Shown one piece after another: positions 24,901 to 36,465 of a stretch of 64,000 bases of DNA; position 1 is the stretch's first letter, and each line of letters opens with the position of its first letter. This DNA comes from Cryphonectria parasitica EP155 (taxonomy: Eukaryota; Ascomycota; Sordariomycetes; Diaporthales; Cryphonectriaceae): contig NW_024468909.1 of NCBI RefSeq assembly GCF_011745365.1, positions 6,200,001 to 6,264,000 of the forward strand, in the 5' to 3' direction. Below the pieces are notes generated by a model. The model saw only the letters and a program-made list of their open reading frames with translations. It did not search any database and had not been told where the DNA came from. A program made the translations under genes and the position numbers.

Positions 24901-25667
24901 CACCTCTCGCGGTAATAGGGATGTTAGACCAGTCAGTTCTTCGTTAAAACCGCCTGCGAATCAGGTTGATTTTGACTAGCCAACGATGTGTTTCGCAGAG
25001 ATCTCCTCCCTCTGTCTAAGGACCATTGCGCCAGACCCAAGCCGGGTCGCTTCTTCTCAAGGGAGCTTTCCTATCATGAGTCGCAGATCTTTGAGCCTCT
25101 AAGAGCAAGCGAGAACATCTTTCCTAAGGAACATGGGGAATAGATCAAGATGGAGATTCCCTATGTCGTTTGTTCATCAAAAGTCCCAAACTCAGGTCCC
25201 CCCCCCCCCCCAACGAACTCCTCGTGGCCCCAAAACAAGTCTGTTTGGGTGTCGCCTCCCTGCTGCAGACTGAACATCAAGGCATTCACGAGCCTCAGGC
25301 AGGTGTTGCTGGCTTGCAAGAAGCACTACATCGAATCAGCTAGTCCTGCTATACCTCATCGTAGCATTGCCAAGGCCTCAGACGCTCACTCAAATGCTTT
25401 AGGTTCCAGGGCAGCAAGGACGAGGGTTCAAGGACAGCCTCATCAAGCACTGATGAGCTGGCATTTGTAACTTGATGTTCCTGACCTGAATATACGGGCA
25501 ATGGCAAGGTAGTCGATGAGAACGAGTACCACTCTTCCAATGCGTCGGGCTCAGAAGAGAGAGTCAAAGCACGAGTTGGCAAACCGGGCATGTCTGAAAC
25601 ATGTCTATTTTGAACTTCAAAGGTGCTGCGCTCCTCGGGGGAGTCATGTATAACATTCTGCAGGCTT
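21955..25667. other. Gene-poor region, 3.7 kb
   Basis: This stretch runs from the KEN-box gene start to the end of the PTH11-like gene. It contains a 14-G run at about 23909-23922, a 14-C run at 25198-25211 and short (AC)n near 23775-23800. Frames up to about 150 codons exist but have repetitive or antisense-like composition, lack splice continuity and match no family I know. An untranslated transcript is possible but not shown. Confidence 0.5.
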
Positions 25668-27052
25668 TCACGCAGGGCTGACGCCTACATCCATATTCTC
25701 CTTGCCGCCGCCCAGTACTAGCCTCCTGGTACTTTCATTGTACACGTCCACAGTATAAGCTGGATTTCGTAGGTCGCCCTCGACATCATAAATGCTGCGT
25801 ACCTCCACCTCGTTACGCACCCCGATCACGCCCATCTCCGCCGCCGACTCAGCCGCGTCGGGCCAGGCCAAGGGTTTCGAGGCAGCGCCGAGCGAGTTGC
25901 TGCGGCCCGAGAGGTCGTTCTTGTGACTGCTGTCTCCGCCGTGGATGGTACCGTATAGGGACTTGGACATGTATGTGAAGAAGGGCTTGATGGCGAGGAT
26001 GGATGCTGCGAATAGGGACAGGCCGTGCTCTGTTACTGCCCAGATGTTGGTCTGGAGCGAGATGGCGGCAAAGTCCGTGGTGGGGGTCGGACGGTACCAG
26101 ATGATATAATAGTGAAGTTTCATGCCCGCAGCAATGACAGCACTATAGACCCAGTAAGCATCTCTACCAAATCGATACGTACGTTTCCATCCAGCTCACG
26201 TGCGGCAGCATTTCTTTTTTTTTTCTTTTTTGGGGGGGTGGGGGGTGGTTGGAGATGAGATGGAAAGGTATGAGCAAGACAGGAAAGGCTTACAGCAGTC
26301 CAACAGAAAACAGAGCTACGACGGCCCATTTCAGGTTGTCGTGAATATGCACACCCCAGAGAATGATGATGGGGATGAGCACGTGCGCCCCGTTGAAGAC
26401 CACGTATGAGGCCTCCTGCGCATAGTTGGTCGCCTCGCACACAGAGGCATCCAGGGCCAGCGGGCTGTTGCCCGTGCAGCCCACGCCGAGGATGAGGGTG
26501 ACTACGGTCGTCCAGATGGCGCAGATGATCATGTCGGTGATGAGGATGACGCGGATGAACAGGCGGCTGTCTAGCCGGTACAGTACAAGGGCCACGCTGA
26601 TCTTGACCGTGCCGCTGATGATGTAGCAGACGTCGTTCTTGGCCGATGCATACTGGAGGCTCACGAGTGAGTGATGTGTATTGTGGAGAAGAGAGGTGGC
26701 TGTCTGGGGGAATGTTTGCCCCCTCGACGACAAGGACGGCGACGGCATACCTTTATGAACTCAGGTGAGTTGAACTCATATGTCATGGACTTCCAGGCGA
26801 GCCCCACCCAAAGAATCAAGCCGGCCTGTGTGGTTTACTTGTTAGTATTCATAAGAGGTCGATGCTGTACGGGCGGGCCCTTGAGATATCGCGGCTCTTG
26901 TTCCTTACCCATGTGATGATGAGAGCGACATCGTCCCAACCAAACCCACCCCTACACAATCTCACACGCACAAAGAGCCGAAGCCCAAGGGTGATGGTGG
27001 TCAGGACAGTAAAGAAGACGAAGAGGCCGGTGGCCTGCTCATAGAGACTCAT
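25668..27052 (-). CDS. PTH11-type (fungal rhodopsin-domain) seven-TM membrane protein
   Basis: This is an integral membrane protein of the large Pezizomycotina family that includes the Magnaporthe PTH11 receptor; some members sense surfaces or host cues. Four exons, 27052..26909, 26825..26751, 26652..26294 and 26142..25668, sum to 350 aa with consistent phases 0, 0 and 2. The N-terminus lacks the CFEM domain seen in some members. Segments include FVFFTVLTTITLGLRLFVRV, GWDDVALIITW (the family's G-x-DD signature), KISVALVLYRL, MIICAIWTTVVTLIL, VLIPIIILWGV and a C-terminal pair ending YYIIWYR. Conserved GVGCTGNSP and a disordered cytosolic tail of about 100 residues (GGDSSHKND...) follow. It stands alone in a gene-poor stretch. 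The family call is good; ligand and signalling partner are unknown. Confidence 0.85.
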
Positions 27053-30000
27053 TGTTCTGCAGAGGGGGGACGCTCCATGGAGGTCAACTCCAAGATGGTG
27101 GCGGTGGCGGGAAAGCTAGAGCGACGAGGAGAGAGCCCCATAGATGCCAGACAGACAGAACCTCTTACTTATCAAAGAGATGCCAGAGAAAAAGATCAGA
27201 CGAGAAGGGTCGAGCAGCTTATGTGCCTTATTGAGTCCTCGGTTAGAACAGATCGACACAAAAGGAGACGGGGCATGGTCAGGCTCATCCCCACTGGGCT
27301 GAAAGTTGGGTAGGATTTCACGTTTATTACATGCGGTCATGGTAGCCACATGCTTATATACCCTGTGGGCACGCGGCAAAGTTTGGTTCCTACACCACGG
27401 TTTTTTTCTTCTTCTTCCTTCCTTCTCTTCTTCCTCTGCATTTTCTGGTTACTTTCCCTTATTGCAACACACCGTACGAATCAAACGAACCCGAGCATGT
27501 CGGAATCGGACCAGTTACACGGTCGATCTGCAGAGAGCAATCCTGCTTGTGGGTGCTCTCCGATACTACCACAGCTGATGTTTCGCCCCAACCTTCTTCA
27601 CTGGACGGAGCTTCGAGCACATCAAAATTCTACTCGATGGCTCTTGAAGTGACCTGACCGGCGCAGTATTGATTAGTTTGTCCCACGTAGGAAGAGGAAG
27701 AGGGAGGGAGGAGGAATGGGAGGGAGGGGGGCAGCGGTGTTCCGTCCCGCGAGGATCATTGCCGGGCGGGAAGAACGGACAAGTTCTTCCTTCATTCCCG
27801 TCGTATAGAGGTGTGTAGATATGGGTTGGTAGAGGGGAAGAAATGTTGTGGTGTGTGGCTCCTTGTCTTGCTTTCTTCTTCTTGTGTGTGTGTGTGTGTG
27901 TGTGTGTTATAGGTGTGCAACCGTTTTCAGCATCAGCTTATGCTGCATGCGTGTAAGACACCACTGACAGGCGTTCGAGCCAATCCGATGGCGCTCCTTC
28001 TCACACCCCCTGGCGCTCAGGTATATTTAGCGATGCAGAACACATGTACGGACGCAAACGTGAAAGGAAATTGGGAGATTGCTCCGGAGCACACCCTATT
28101 GAAAGGGAACCTATTTAGAGAGGGTGGGAGACGGGAGGTAAGTGTCCACGATCTTTTGCCGGTTGTTGTTGTACAGGCTGACAAGAACAGCTGCACACCA
28201 CCTCAGAAGCGCTGTTCTTGTGCAAAACTCTCGCCACCCGCCTTGTTTCATTTTCCCTTTTTCCTTTTTCTTTTCTTTCGTTCTCGATCTCGAAAAGTCA
28301 CGCGGACGAAATAACTACAGAAGTTGGGGCAGAGTAGAAGGAACATACGGCTCCGGACCTCATTATGAGTACATACATTGATCTAATAGATTCGAGAGCA
28401 TCGAGGGGTGCTGAAATAAACACCGCTATGCGATGTTGTTGTCAGTCTGATTAGTATTTTTCTTCTTTCTTCTTCATCTGTTTTGTTGACTACCTTCGAT
28501 CTTCCACTCGGCACACTGATTCTCTGTCCTCAGACATACATCCCCGCGAGGGAAGATGCCCTGTCTTCTGATTCCTCATTCAATAGACTGCAGCTGTTGG
28601 GCTGCTCCACCCGGGCAAGCTTACGGCCGTGTGGAAGGAATATCGATAACAGCCATTTATAACTCTTTTATAGAGTAGGCGCCGAATCATGGGCCCAATG
28701 TTTGGAATCTTCAGTCCGTTTTTTTACTGCGCTCTGATTATGCCGTGACGTACTCACTCAGCAAGGCCTCTCCCACAAAAGGCAGCTTGTGTTTTCGGTC
28801 AACCCCTTGTATTTCTCAACAGCTCACTCGCTCACTCACTCACTCATACCTCGAAGTGGTGGGCTTGCTGATCGACGCCGAGACGGCTTACGTTTGATGA
28901 AATAATGATCATCTGCCCATGACGTTCTTTCGCAACCCTCTAGATTACATGTACAATATTAATTTGGCGAATGGTGAAAAGTGTCTTCTCTGGTTCCTCG
29001 TGCCTATATGATCACTTTCATATGGATGAATACTACGTGCCTAAGGTTTATACAGCACAGCAAGCTGACCACGCGGCGAGAGTTACTGCCAAGGCTGACA
29101 TTTCGCAGACTCTTATTTAGTAGTGTCACCCCCAGTCCTCAGGATCTGCAGTTTTCGTGGCTGTCAACTGGCAGCGCGCACCACGCGCGTTCCGAACTGC
29201 AACCCACAACGGAATCGCCATGCGTCTGCAGGTGAGACTTTAGGGCAGTCTGGTCACTGTCTGCAAGCAATAAGTAATAAGTATTAAAGATATACCCATC
29301 ATCTGATTCCTCGCATCCAGTGCCATGTGAAAGATGCGGTTTCTGGCTCGCGAGGTCCGTACCGTAGGAGTGTTGAAGCATGGAGGTTTATACAAAACCC
29401 AGGGTTGTATCCAGAAGGGTGAACATGCGCCTTTCCCAGAACGACGAATGCACTCAAAGCATTTGAGCAGATCCATGGTGATAGTACCAAATATGTAGGA
29501 CCCAGTCGATGGGGCAGCTGTCTGCGGGTCAGGAAGCGATGTAGACCACCAGCACCACTGAATAGAAGAAGCATTACTCGAATATTATGGATCTCCCTGT
29601 GGGGGGCTCCAGAATCGGGACTTTTTACCCCAGAGTTTTTGTTGATGGTTTTTGACGGCCCAAGCGGGTCCGGGGAAAATAACCCAAAGTGGATGCGGTA
29701 ATTCACGATCATGGCGGGCCCCTTCATGCTTGATGCATTGCCCTCTCTCTCTCATATCTGATGTCACGACTCGACATAGAATGCATTCACAAAACACAAG
29801 GAAACTTCTATAGCCCCTCTAGACCCACAGTGTAGGGAGTATGAACCGGTGCAAGGACAGAGAGACGGGGGATATGCGAGTATAATAAATAGCTTGAGAA
29901 GCCCGCTCAAGTGCCGTATTCTGTTATCAATCAGAGCACACAATCTGCCCTGCTCGGTTGCCTCTTCTTGCCTTACTTCCTATCAAAAGATCTGTCAGCG

Positions 30001-30412
30001 ACCTATCTCTTTAAAATAGGTAATCAGAGGACATCTTGAGGGAGTGTGTTTCCTAGCCCAACGCCGCACATTCACCCGGAGGAGCTTTTCGTCACCCCGT
30101 CTTTCTCTTCGAGTCCTCTCCCCTTGCCAAGGTCGTGTTTGGAGATTTAACCGGTTCTGCGCTGGTTGACAGCCTCTCCCCGTTGTTGATGTAGCACTGC
30201 AGCATCTTCAGCTCCAGGACCCTAATTGACGATCGATTTTGCGGGTTCACCTGTTGAAGAGGTCATCACTGTGTCGCCGTCCAAATCGACACAAGATCCA
30301 GAACTTACTTAATCCTTGAAAAAGCTCTTCTCTCATCAGGATTAATCTCAACCTGGGGCCGAAGCACTCACTCTTATCTCATCCCAACCACCCCCCCCCC
30401 CCTCTCCAGAAA
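27053..30412. other. Divergent gene-poor region, 3.4 kb
   Basis: This lies between the divergent PTH11-like and hydroxyacid dehydrogenase genes. It holds a (TG)n at 27883-27907, a T/C-rich stretch near 28240-28290, and a 12-C run at 30391-30402 just before the dehydrogenase ATG. The short frames are not convincing as genes. Confidence 0.5.
27883..27907. repeat. (TG)n microsatellite
   Basis: This is a perfect TG dinucleotide run of about 12 units in intergenic DNA. Confidence 0.9.
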
Positions 30413-31951
30413 ATGGCCACCCCCTCAGCCAAGCCCATCGTCCTCCACATAGGCGACCCCATCAAGTACAACCCCGACACCTACGCAGTCCTATCCAGCC
30501 AGTGCACGGTAGTCCGCCCCAGCGCAGCGGAGCGCGAGCGTGCCGAGTTTATACGGGCGTTGCGCGAGAGGCGGTGGGGCGACTTTGCGGCCATCTTTCG
30601 GCCGTTCTGGGGCACGGGCGGGGAGATGGGCCGGTGGGATGCCGAGCTGATTGACTTGTTGCCGGACAGCGTGAGGGTGTTTGCCAGTGCGGGGGCTGGG
30701 TTTGACTGGGCTGATACTGAGTTGTTGGGGAAGAAGGGTGAGTTTTTTTTTCTTTCTTTCTTCTCTTCTTCTTCTTTCTTTCTTTCTTTCTCTTTCATCT
30801 TGGACTTGCCTTTGCTTTTCTGTAAGAGGAGGAGGAGGAGGAGGAGGAGGAGGAGGAGGTGGTGGTGGTGGTGGAAGAGGAGGAGGAAGGATGAAAGAAT
30901 GAAAGAATGAAAGGGAGAAGAGAATGAAAAGGACAAGAAAGATGAGATGAAATGGAGACAACAACAGACTGACCCATGAGAGAGTAACAAAGGCATCATC
31001 TACTGCAACGGAGGCCTAGCAGCCGCTGAGTCTGTAGCCGACTTTGCCGTAGCCATGGTGATTTCCACCTTCCGCCATCTCCCCTGGGTCATGTCCGCCG
31101 CCACCATTCCCTACCTCACCTCGTCCTCCTCTTCTTCCTCTTCGTCCTCCTCTTCTTCTCCCTCACCAAACCCCAACGCAGAAGCAGCCTTCCGCTTCTC
31201 CCACAACCACACCACCGCCCACGCCCACAACCCCCGCAACCACACCCTAGGCCTCCTCGGCCTCGGCAAGATCGGCCAGCTCATCGCCGCCAAGCTCGGC
31301 AACCCGTCCATGGGCATGCACATCCACTACACCGACCTGGTCCGCAAGCCCGCCGCCGTCGAGCAGCGCCTGCGCGCCACCTTCCACCCCCACCTGCGCG
31401 ACCTCATGGCCGCCTCGGACTGCGTCGTCGTGTGCACCCCCGCCAGCGCGCCCGGCGCCCCGCCCCTCGTGGACGCCGCCTGTCTCGCCTGGCTGCGCGA
31501 GGGGGCCCGCCTCGTCAATATCGCCCGCGGCTCGCTCGTCGACGAGGACGCCCTGGCGGATGCGCTGGAGAGCGGGCACGTCTCGGCTGCTGCGCTGGAT
31601 GTGCACGGGGACGAGCCGCGCGTGCACAGGAGGCTGCTTCGGCTGGCGGGGACGGAGCTGGCGGGCGTGGGGGTGGAGGGGGGTAAGTTCTTGGCTGGGA
31701 AGGAGGGCGAGGACGAGGAGGGTACTGTGAAGACGGTGAATCCTGGGCGGGTCATGTTGACTTGTCATAATGCGGGTGGCACGGTTGAGACGCATATTGG
31801 GTTTGAGGAGCTGGCTATGCGGAATATTTTGGCTGTGTTGGTGGAGGGGAAAGAAGCCATCACGCCTGTGAATATGCATTTTCTAGAGACCAACAAGGAC
31901 GAAAAGAAGAAGAAGAACAAGAGCAAGACGGCAGAGAAGAGTCGACTATAA
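30413..31951 (+). CDS. D-isomer-specific 2-hydroxyacid dehydrogenase
   Basis: This NAD(P)-dependent oxidoreductase reduces 2-keto acids to D-2-hydroxy acids or the reverse. Exons 30413..30737 and 30993..31951 give 427 aa, phase 1. The join yields FDWADTELLGKKGIIYCNGG, matching the family's N-terminal substrate domain, then ESVADFAVAMVI. NAD-binding GLGKIG is at 198-203. Catalytic Arg287 (NIARGSLVDEDAL), Glu316 (HGDEP) and His367 (CHNAGG) are all present. A Ser14 tract (152-165) plus His-rich linker and a second acidic insertion (about 330-358) lengthen it beyond the usual 330-350 aa. The C-terminus is Lys-rich. The substrate could be a glyoxylate, hydroxypyruvate or mandelate type; sequence alone does not say. 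The 255-bp intron is a striking pyrimidine-then-purine block. Confidence 0.92.
30738..30992 (+). repeat. Intron made of a pyrimidine block followed by a purine block
   Basis: After the GTGAGT donor the intron runs as CTTT/CTTCTT repeats to about 30800. It then becomes (GGA)n at about 30826-30858, GGT repeats, and GAAAGAAT repeats to about 30950, before the AAAG acceptor. The two halves are broadly complementary. Confidence 0.8.
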
Positions 31952-31954
31952 GCT

Positions 31955-31990
<36 letters not shown>

Positions 31991-32429
31991 GAGTTGCTGA
32001 TTTATGTGGGGAATTGCATGTAGGCGAGAAATGACCCGTCACAAAAAGTTGGACAAGAGAAGGCGGTTGTTTTGTTGGTGTCTACAGTAATACATTTTCA
32101 CTTCCATGCAGATTAAAAATAAGGCAAGAATACCTTCCATTTTCATAATATTTCGTTACCCATCTCGTAATAATAATAATGATAACGTCGCAGTCCATCA
32201 CAGTCCATCTATCCGCTCATTAATGAATAATGTCCTTCATGCCACGCTTCCAGATGGGTTTTAAGAGATATTTGAAAGAAACAGAACAAGAAAAGAGTAG
32301 ACCCCTTCCCAAAAGTAGGCTTCCAATCTCAAATCCCAAAAGACAAGAGGGTGATGGGATATTCCAACTCTGTTTTGTGTGTTGTTGTTTTCCCCTTGGA
32401 AACTTGTAGCCCTTTTCTTGATAATACTC
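31952..32429. other. Convergent spacer with (AG)n
   Basis: This spacer lies tail-to-tail between the dehydrogenase and the membrane-anchored Cys-rich gene. A (AG)n run of about 28 bp sits at about 31960-31988, shortly after the dehydrogenase stop. Nothing else is recognisable. Confidence 0.6.
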
Positions 32430-34622
32430 TTACAAGCCACGTCCTATAAAATCATCAGGATGAGGCATCACCCCCGCCGGCGGTGGCGACGGGCTCCTGG
32501 ACGCCGGCACGTTCCGCCGCCCAGAACCAGGATGGTACCGATGCGTTCCCCCGCTGTGGCGCTCCTGCGCCTGTGCCCACTCTTCATCTTCCAGCTCGTC
32601 CCTCGCACCAGAGGCCTGCTCTTCTTCATGGTCGTAACGGCGATCCTGCGCGCTCCCGCGGCCACGGTCTTCTCGGTCGTGGACGTGGACATGCACGTGC
32701 ACGTGTTGTGGCTGCCCACGCGGGTATCCGTCGTAGCCGTGCTCCACCTCGTACCCTCCTGCGGTCCGCCCGCTCAGACCGCTCTGCACCCCTCTCTCGC
32801 GTGCATAGCCCAGCTCCAGATCACTGGTGGGGGACTCGAGCTCAGGCTCCCGTTCCGGCGAGGGCGAAGGCTCGCCACGTGCATGTCTGCGCTGCTGTTT
32901 CCGCCTGTCCCGTCTCGATGTGCCGCCTCCAGCGCCAGCGACCACGGCCTCGCGCACAGGACTCTGCGATGGCGATCGGGATTCAGCATCATACTCTTGT
33001 TGCTGCCTCCTCTGCTCGCGTCTGGAGGAGCCGCGACCGCCGGCTCCAGCAATGGCCACAAGGTCCTCATCGACAGGCACTTCGTACCCACGTGATGCAG
33101 CACGGCCACTTTGTGCTGCTGGCCTGTCTGCGGTCACGGGCCCATTGACCGCAAAATGGAAGTTTTGCGGCTGCTGCTGCTGCTGCTGCTGCTGCGAAGG
33201 TGTGACAGACCGCGAGTGCGAGTCGGACCTGTTGTCGTACTTGCGGTTGTCCTTCCATGCGCGCTTGTCGTACGACCTGTTGTCGTTCTTGACCTCGTCG
33301 CCATAGTAGTAGTTCTTGGTGATGTTCTTCTCCTTCTTGGACGTCTTCTCGCCGCCCGAACCGCCCAGCGACAGGGAAAACCCTTTGCCCCCAGACGACG
33401 AAGGGGAAGAGCCAGAGGGGGATTTCATGTTGTTGTACTCGCGTCTGTCGACGTTGTTGTTCTCGGTGTGCTCTTTGTTGTGGATGTGCTTCTCCTTCTT
33501 GGTCTTCCTCTTGCCGCCGCACAGCTTGAGGGAGAACTTGTTGTTCTTCTTGCGCATCATGTAGCACAGCGCGAGGAGCGCGAGGATGAGGCCCAGGATG
33601 CCGCCCACAACACCTCCCACTATGGCGCCGATGTTAGGGCTGCTGCTGCTGCTGCTGCCGCCCCCGCTGCTCGTTCCACTGCTGCCGCTGCTCCCATTAC
33701 TCCCACTGATGCCGTTCTCCGCGATGGCAGTGTACGTCGTCGACGACCCGTCGCTTCCGGTGGTCGTGTACAGCACGCTGGTCATGAACGTCACCCCACT
33801 CACGGTGCCCGTCGCGCCCGCCACAGCCGTGAACGTCGTGCTGGAGCCATCAGACGCCGTCGTCGTTATCGTGACGCTGGTGCCCCCGAGCGAGCTCGCC
33901 TGGCTGGCCGCGGCAGACGACGACGCCGCCGCGGCAGAGGATCGGGAGGCCGCCGCCGCCGCCGAGCTGGAGCTTGCCGCTGCGCTGCTGCTGCTCTGGG
34001 CGGCGACAACGGCCGAGGGCTCGTCCAGCATGGACAGGATGGTCGCGGTGGGGAAGCACTGGAACATGGAGCGGGTTGGAGAGCCCGTCCAGAGGTACGT
34101 CCCGCAGGCTGGTGAGGCGCTGTCGGAACAGCAGCCTGTCTTGGGGCCGGCCGAGGTGCACTTGGACGACTGGACCGCCTCGTAGTCCAGGCAGATGGTG
34201 TAGAACCGATCGATGTTCACAGTGCTGCAGGCGACGACATGGTCGGTGTCGGTGGCGCAGGTCAGAGGCGACTCGCAGGTAAAGGGTTGTGAGGAGAGAG
34301 CCGCGAACCAGCCACAGGTCTGGTCGTTCTCCCAGGTGTTGGAGCTGCTGGAGGAGGACGAGGAGGACGATCGCTTGAGGAGCAGTTCCACGACAGCCTC
34401 GGACGGCGGTGGTGTGACCAGAGGTTCTGCTGGGGCTATGCCGGTGCCGACAGCGAGGCCCAGGCCCATGTTCTTGTCCTGCAGCTGGTCTGGTGGCGCC
34501 TGGATTCCTGCTTCTGGCCGGGCCAAGCCGGCATCTTCATTGTAGAGGGCCCATGGCAGGATAAGGGCTGCAGCCTGCCCGCTGAAGGTGGAGGAGACGA
34601 GAAGGTATCGTGAAGCTTTCAT
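32430..34622 (-). CDS. Single-pass Cys-rich, Ser-rich surface protein (sensor-like)
   Basis: This intronless 730-aa protein is probably type I membrane-anchored. A leader (1-26) and proline-rich stretch precede a poly-Ser run, then a ten-Cys module (Cys103, 116, 122, 132, 144, 155, 164, 165, 173, 189; starts TCGWF). A Ser/Ala/Thr-rich stalk (about 205-330), probably O-mannosylated, leads to one TM helix (331-356, IGAIVGGVVGGILGLILALL) and a basic MRKKNNK stop-transfer. The cytosolic tail of about 370 residues is disordered: KKEK-rich, Tyr/Asn-rich NYYYGDEVKNDNRSYD, poly-Gln, SPSxSP clusters and an HVHVHVHVH run. The layout is like Wsc/Mid2 wall-stress sensors, but the Cys module is not a WSC domain I can assign. 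The sensor role is inference from architecture. Confidence 0.8.
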   Translation of the reverse strand: MKASRYLLVSSTFSGQAAALILPWALYNEDAGLARPEAGIQAPPDQLQDKNMGLGLAVGTGIAPAEPLVTPPPSEAVVELLLKRSSSSSSSSSSNTWENDQTCGWFAALSSQPFTCESPLTCATDTDHVVACSTVNIDRFYTICLDYEAVQSSKCTSAGPKTGCCSDSASPACGTYLWTGSPTRSMFQCFPTATILSMLDEPSAVVAAQSSSSAAASSSSAAAAASRSSAAAASSSAAASQASSLGGTSVTITTTASDGSSTTFTAVAGATGTVSGVTFMTSVLYTTTGSDGSSTTYTAIAENGISGSNGSSGSSGTSSGGGSSSSSSPNIGAIVGGVVGGILGLILALLALCYMMRKKNNKFSLKLCGGKRKTKKEKHIHNKEHTENNNVDRREYNNMKSPSGSSPSSSGGKGFSLSLGGSGGEKTSKKEKNITKNYYYGDEVKNDNRSYDKRAWKDNRKYDNRSDSHSRSVTPSQQQQQQQQPQNFHFAVNGPVTADRPAAQSGRAASRGYEVPVDEDLVAIAGAGGRGSSRREQRRQQQEYDAESRSPSQSPVREAVVAGAGGGTSRRDRRKQQRRHARGEPSPSPEREPELESPTSDLELGYARERGVQSGLSGRTAGGYEVEHGYDGYPRGQPQHVHVHVHVHDREDRGRGSAQDRRYDHEEEQASGARDELEDEEWAQAQERHSGGTHRYHPGSGRRNVPASRSPSPPPAGVMPHPDDFIGRGL

Positions 34623-36465
34623 GCTAGAGACGGAGTGTGTTGTGTGTTGCGTCTCGAGGGTGTTGCCAAAAAGGATTCAGATTCGATCTCGAGGTCGGAA
34701 GCCCGTGACCGTCACGGGGGGTTTTGGTGGGAAGACCAGGCAGAGACGGGATAAGCCTTGAGGGACTCTTTAAGTAAAGGAGGAAGAAAAAACACGGGAG
34801 GAAACAGGACGGCTGTTATGTACAACAATGAGGACGTTGCTATGTTTAGTGTATAGCCATGAATGGGTATTGTTGGTGAACAATAGCAATCAAGAACAAT
34901 GCGACAGAAAGCGCAGGAACAAAGACGAAGGCAGGCGATGACAACAACAAAAGAAACGAGGTTGCCGAGTAAGTTAAGTGGCTCCACTCCAGCCAGCCAC
35001 CAATTCGATCCCTGTCAGTTGCCCTGGATTTTGATGTGATTGATGATCTTCAAGGAAAGCCTCGAGGGTGCCAAGAGAATTGGGAGACCAAGGCAATTGG
35101 GGATGATCTTTTTTCTTCAAGACGAGGAGGTGGTGAGGAGACAAATAATGTGACTGGTCGACGAAGGGTAGTAGTAGTAGTAGCAGCAGTAGTAGCAGTA
35201 AGAAGATGTCGAAGAGTTTATTGGAGACCTTGGGTTTGGAAAAGTTGTTGACGAAAGAGGTGGAGGAGTAGGGAGAGAAGGTGGTGGGGTGGGTGGAGGA
35301 GGAAAGAGTGCATGCTACGCGTCAAAAAGAAAACAAGAAGGAAAAAGAGGGAACAGGTCCTAAAAAAAAAAAAAAAAAATAACAACCAGATTCATGCACA
35401 TGCTAGACTGGTCTACTCTATTCTGCACTGCACTGCTCTGCACTGCTCTGTTCTGCTCTGCCATGCCTTGTGCTGTGCAGTGCTTGTGCAGCAGTAGATG
35501 CATGGCAGCAGTCGAGTGTCTCATTTCTGGCAGCCATAGCCGCCGAGGTGGGTTACATGCTTATCAACATCCGTGATTTGCTGAACGGGAGGGCGCCTGG
35601 CAAGCCACTTCCGAGGTCCTCTCTTGGTGTCTCCTGTGTCAGCATCAACATGCCGTGCATATTTGGTGTGCTGATGCATACAGGACATTGTACTGGTACA
35701 ATCTGTTCACTTGTTGTGTGTGGGCTCACACCTTGCCCTTTCCCCCTTCTCAACTTTCAGTCCTGGGATTTCTGTGCCAATCTATCTCGAGCAGAGCAGC
35801 CTTTCTGCAGCAGAGGATGACGACGCCTTCTCCCCACCAGCGGGTGAGAGTGGGGTCCTTCTTTAGTAGGCTGTTGGGTGGTGTGGGCTTTTTGGTTTTG
35901 GTGGAGATGAAATGGCTGCTACGGTACATGGTACAGTTCTTCCACAGTAGCCCCGGCTTGGTCTAGCGCTTGTGAAGCCGCCTGGAGACAAGCAAAGCGC
36001 TAACGCCTGTCAGACCCTAGACCTTTTCTTTACTGTTCCTGAATTGGGTTTCAAAAGGGACCCCAAGAATGATAGCTCAGTGCTGGAGGCCCCCAGAACG
36101 CGACCAGGCTGACCAGCTGGCTCATCAGAAGAGCGAAACGGTTTATCTCCTGGCTTGCTCTATAGTCTCTGGCAACCCCTGGACGCTCTTCATTCAACGA
36201 TGAAGCGGTTGCCGGGTTTCAATTCGGTTTGCTACCTCAGGAGTTCTTGATACTTGCTGATCGGCCGAGTCTTGCAAATTCTTTGTACTCCCGTCAAGTC
36301 ATCATGGCTAGTGGTGGTAGATTACATAAAATACACGGCATATGACACTATTGGTATCGAGAACGAGCGGCCCGCAGGAAAGGCCCAACGGCAGTAAAAA
36401 CGGGCACTCATCCTCGAGTCTCTTTGCAGCATGTTTGTCAACCAGTGGACCACAAGTCTACACTC
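34623..36465. other. Intergenic region with poly-A and CTG-rich repeats
   Basis: This spacer separates two minus-strand genes. It contains GAGG-rich stretches, an 18-A run at 35362-35379, and a CTGCTCTGCACTG-type degenerate repeat at about 35425-35480. The longest frames (about 116 codons at 35470-35820) are Cys-rich by chance from CTG/TGC repeats and are not supported. Confidence 0.55.

Noticed and set aside
30795..30964. Pro-rich or Ser-rich minus-strand frames over the dehydrogenase intron
   Set aside because: They arise entirely from (GGA)n and (CTT)n repeats in the intron.
33111..34115. 334-codon plus-strand frame opposite the Ser-rich surface protein
   Set aside because: It is made of Arg/Ala/Leu runs complementary to Ser/Ala codons, a shadow frame.
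35470..35820. 116-codon Cys-rich frame, possible small secreted effector
   Set aside because: The cysteines come from CTG/TGC-type repeats; there is no clean signal peptide and no processing pattern.
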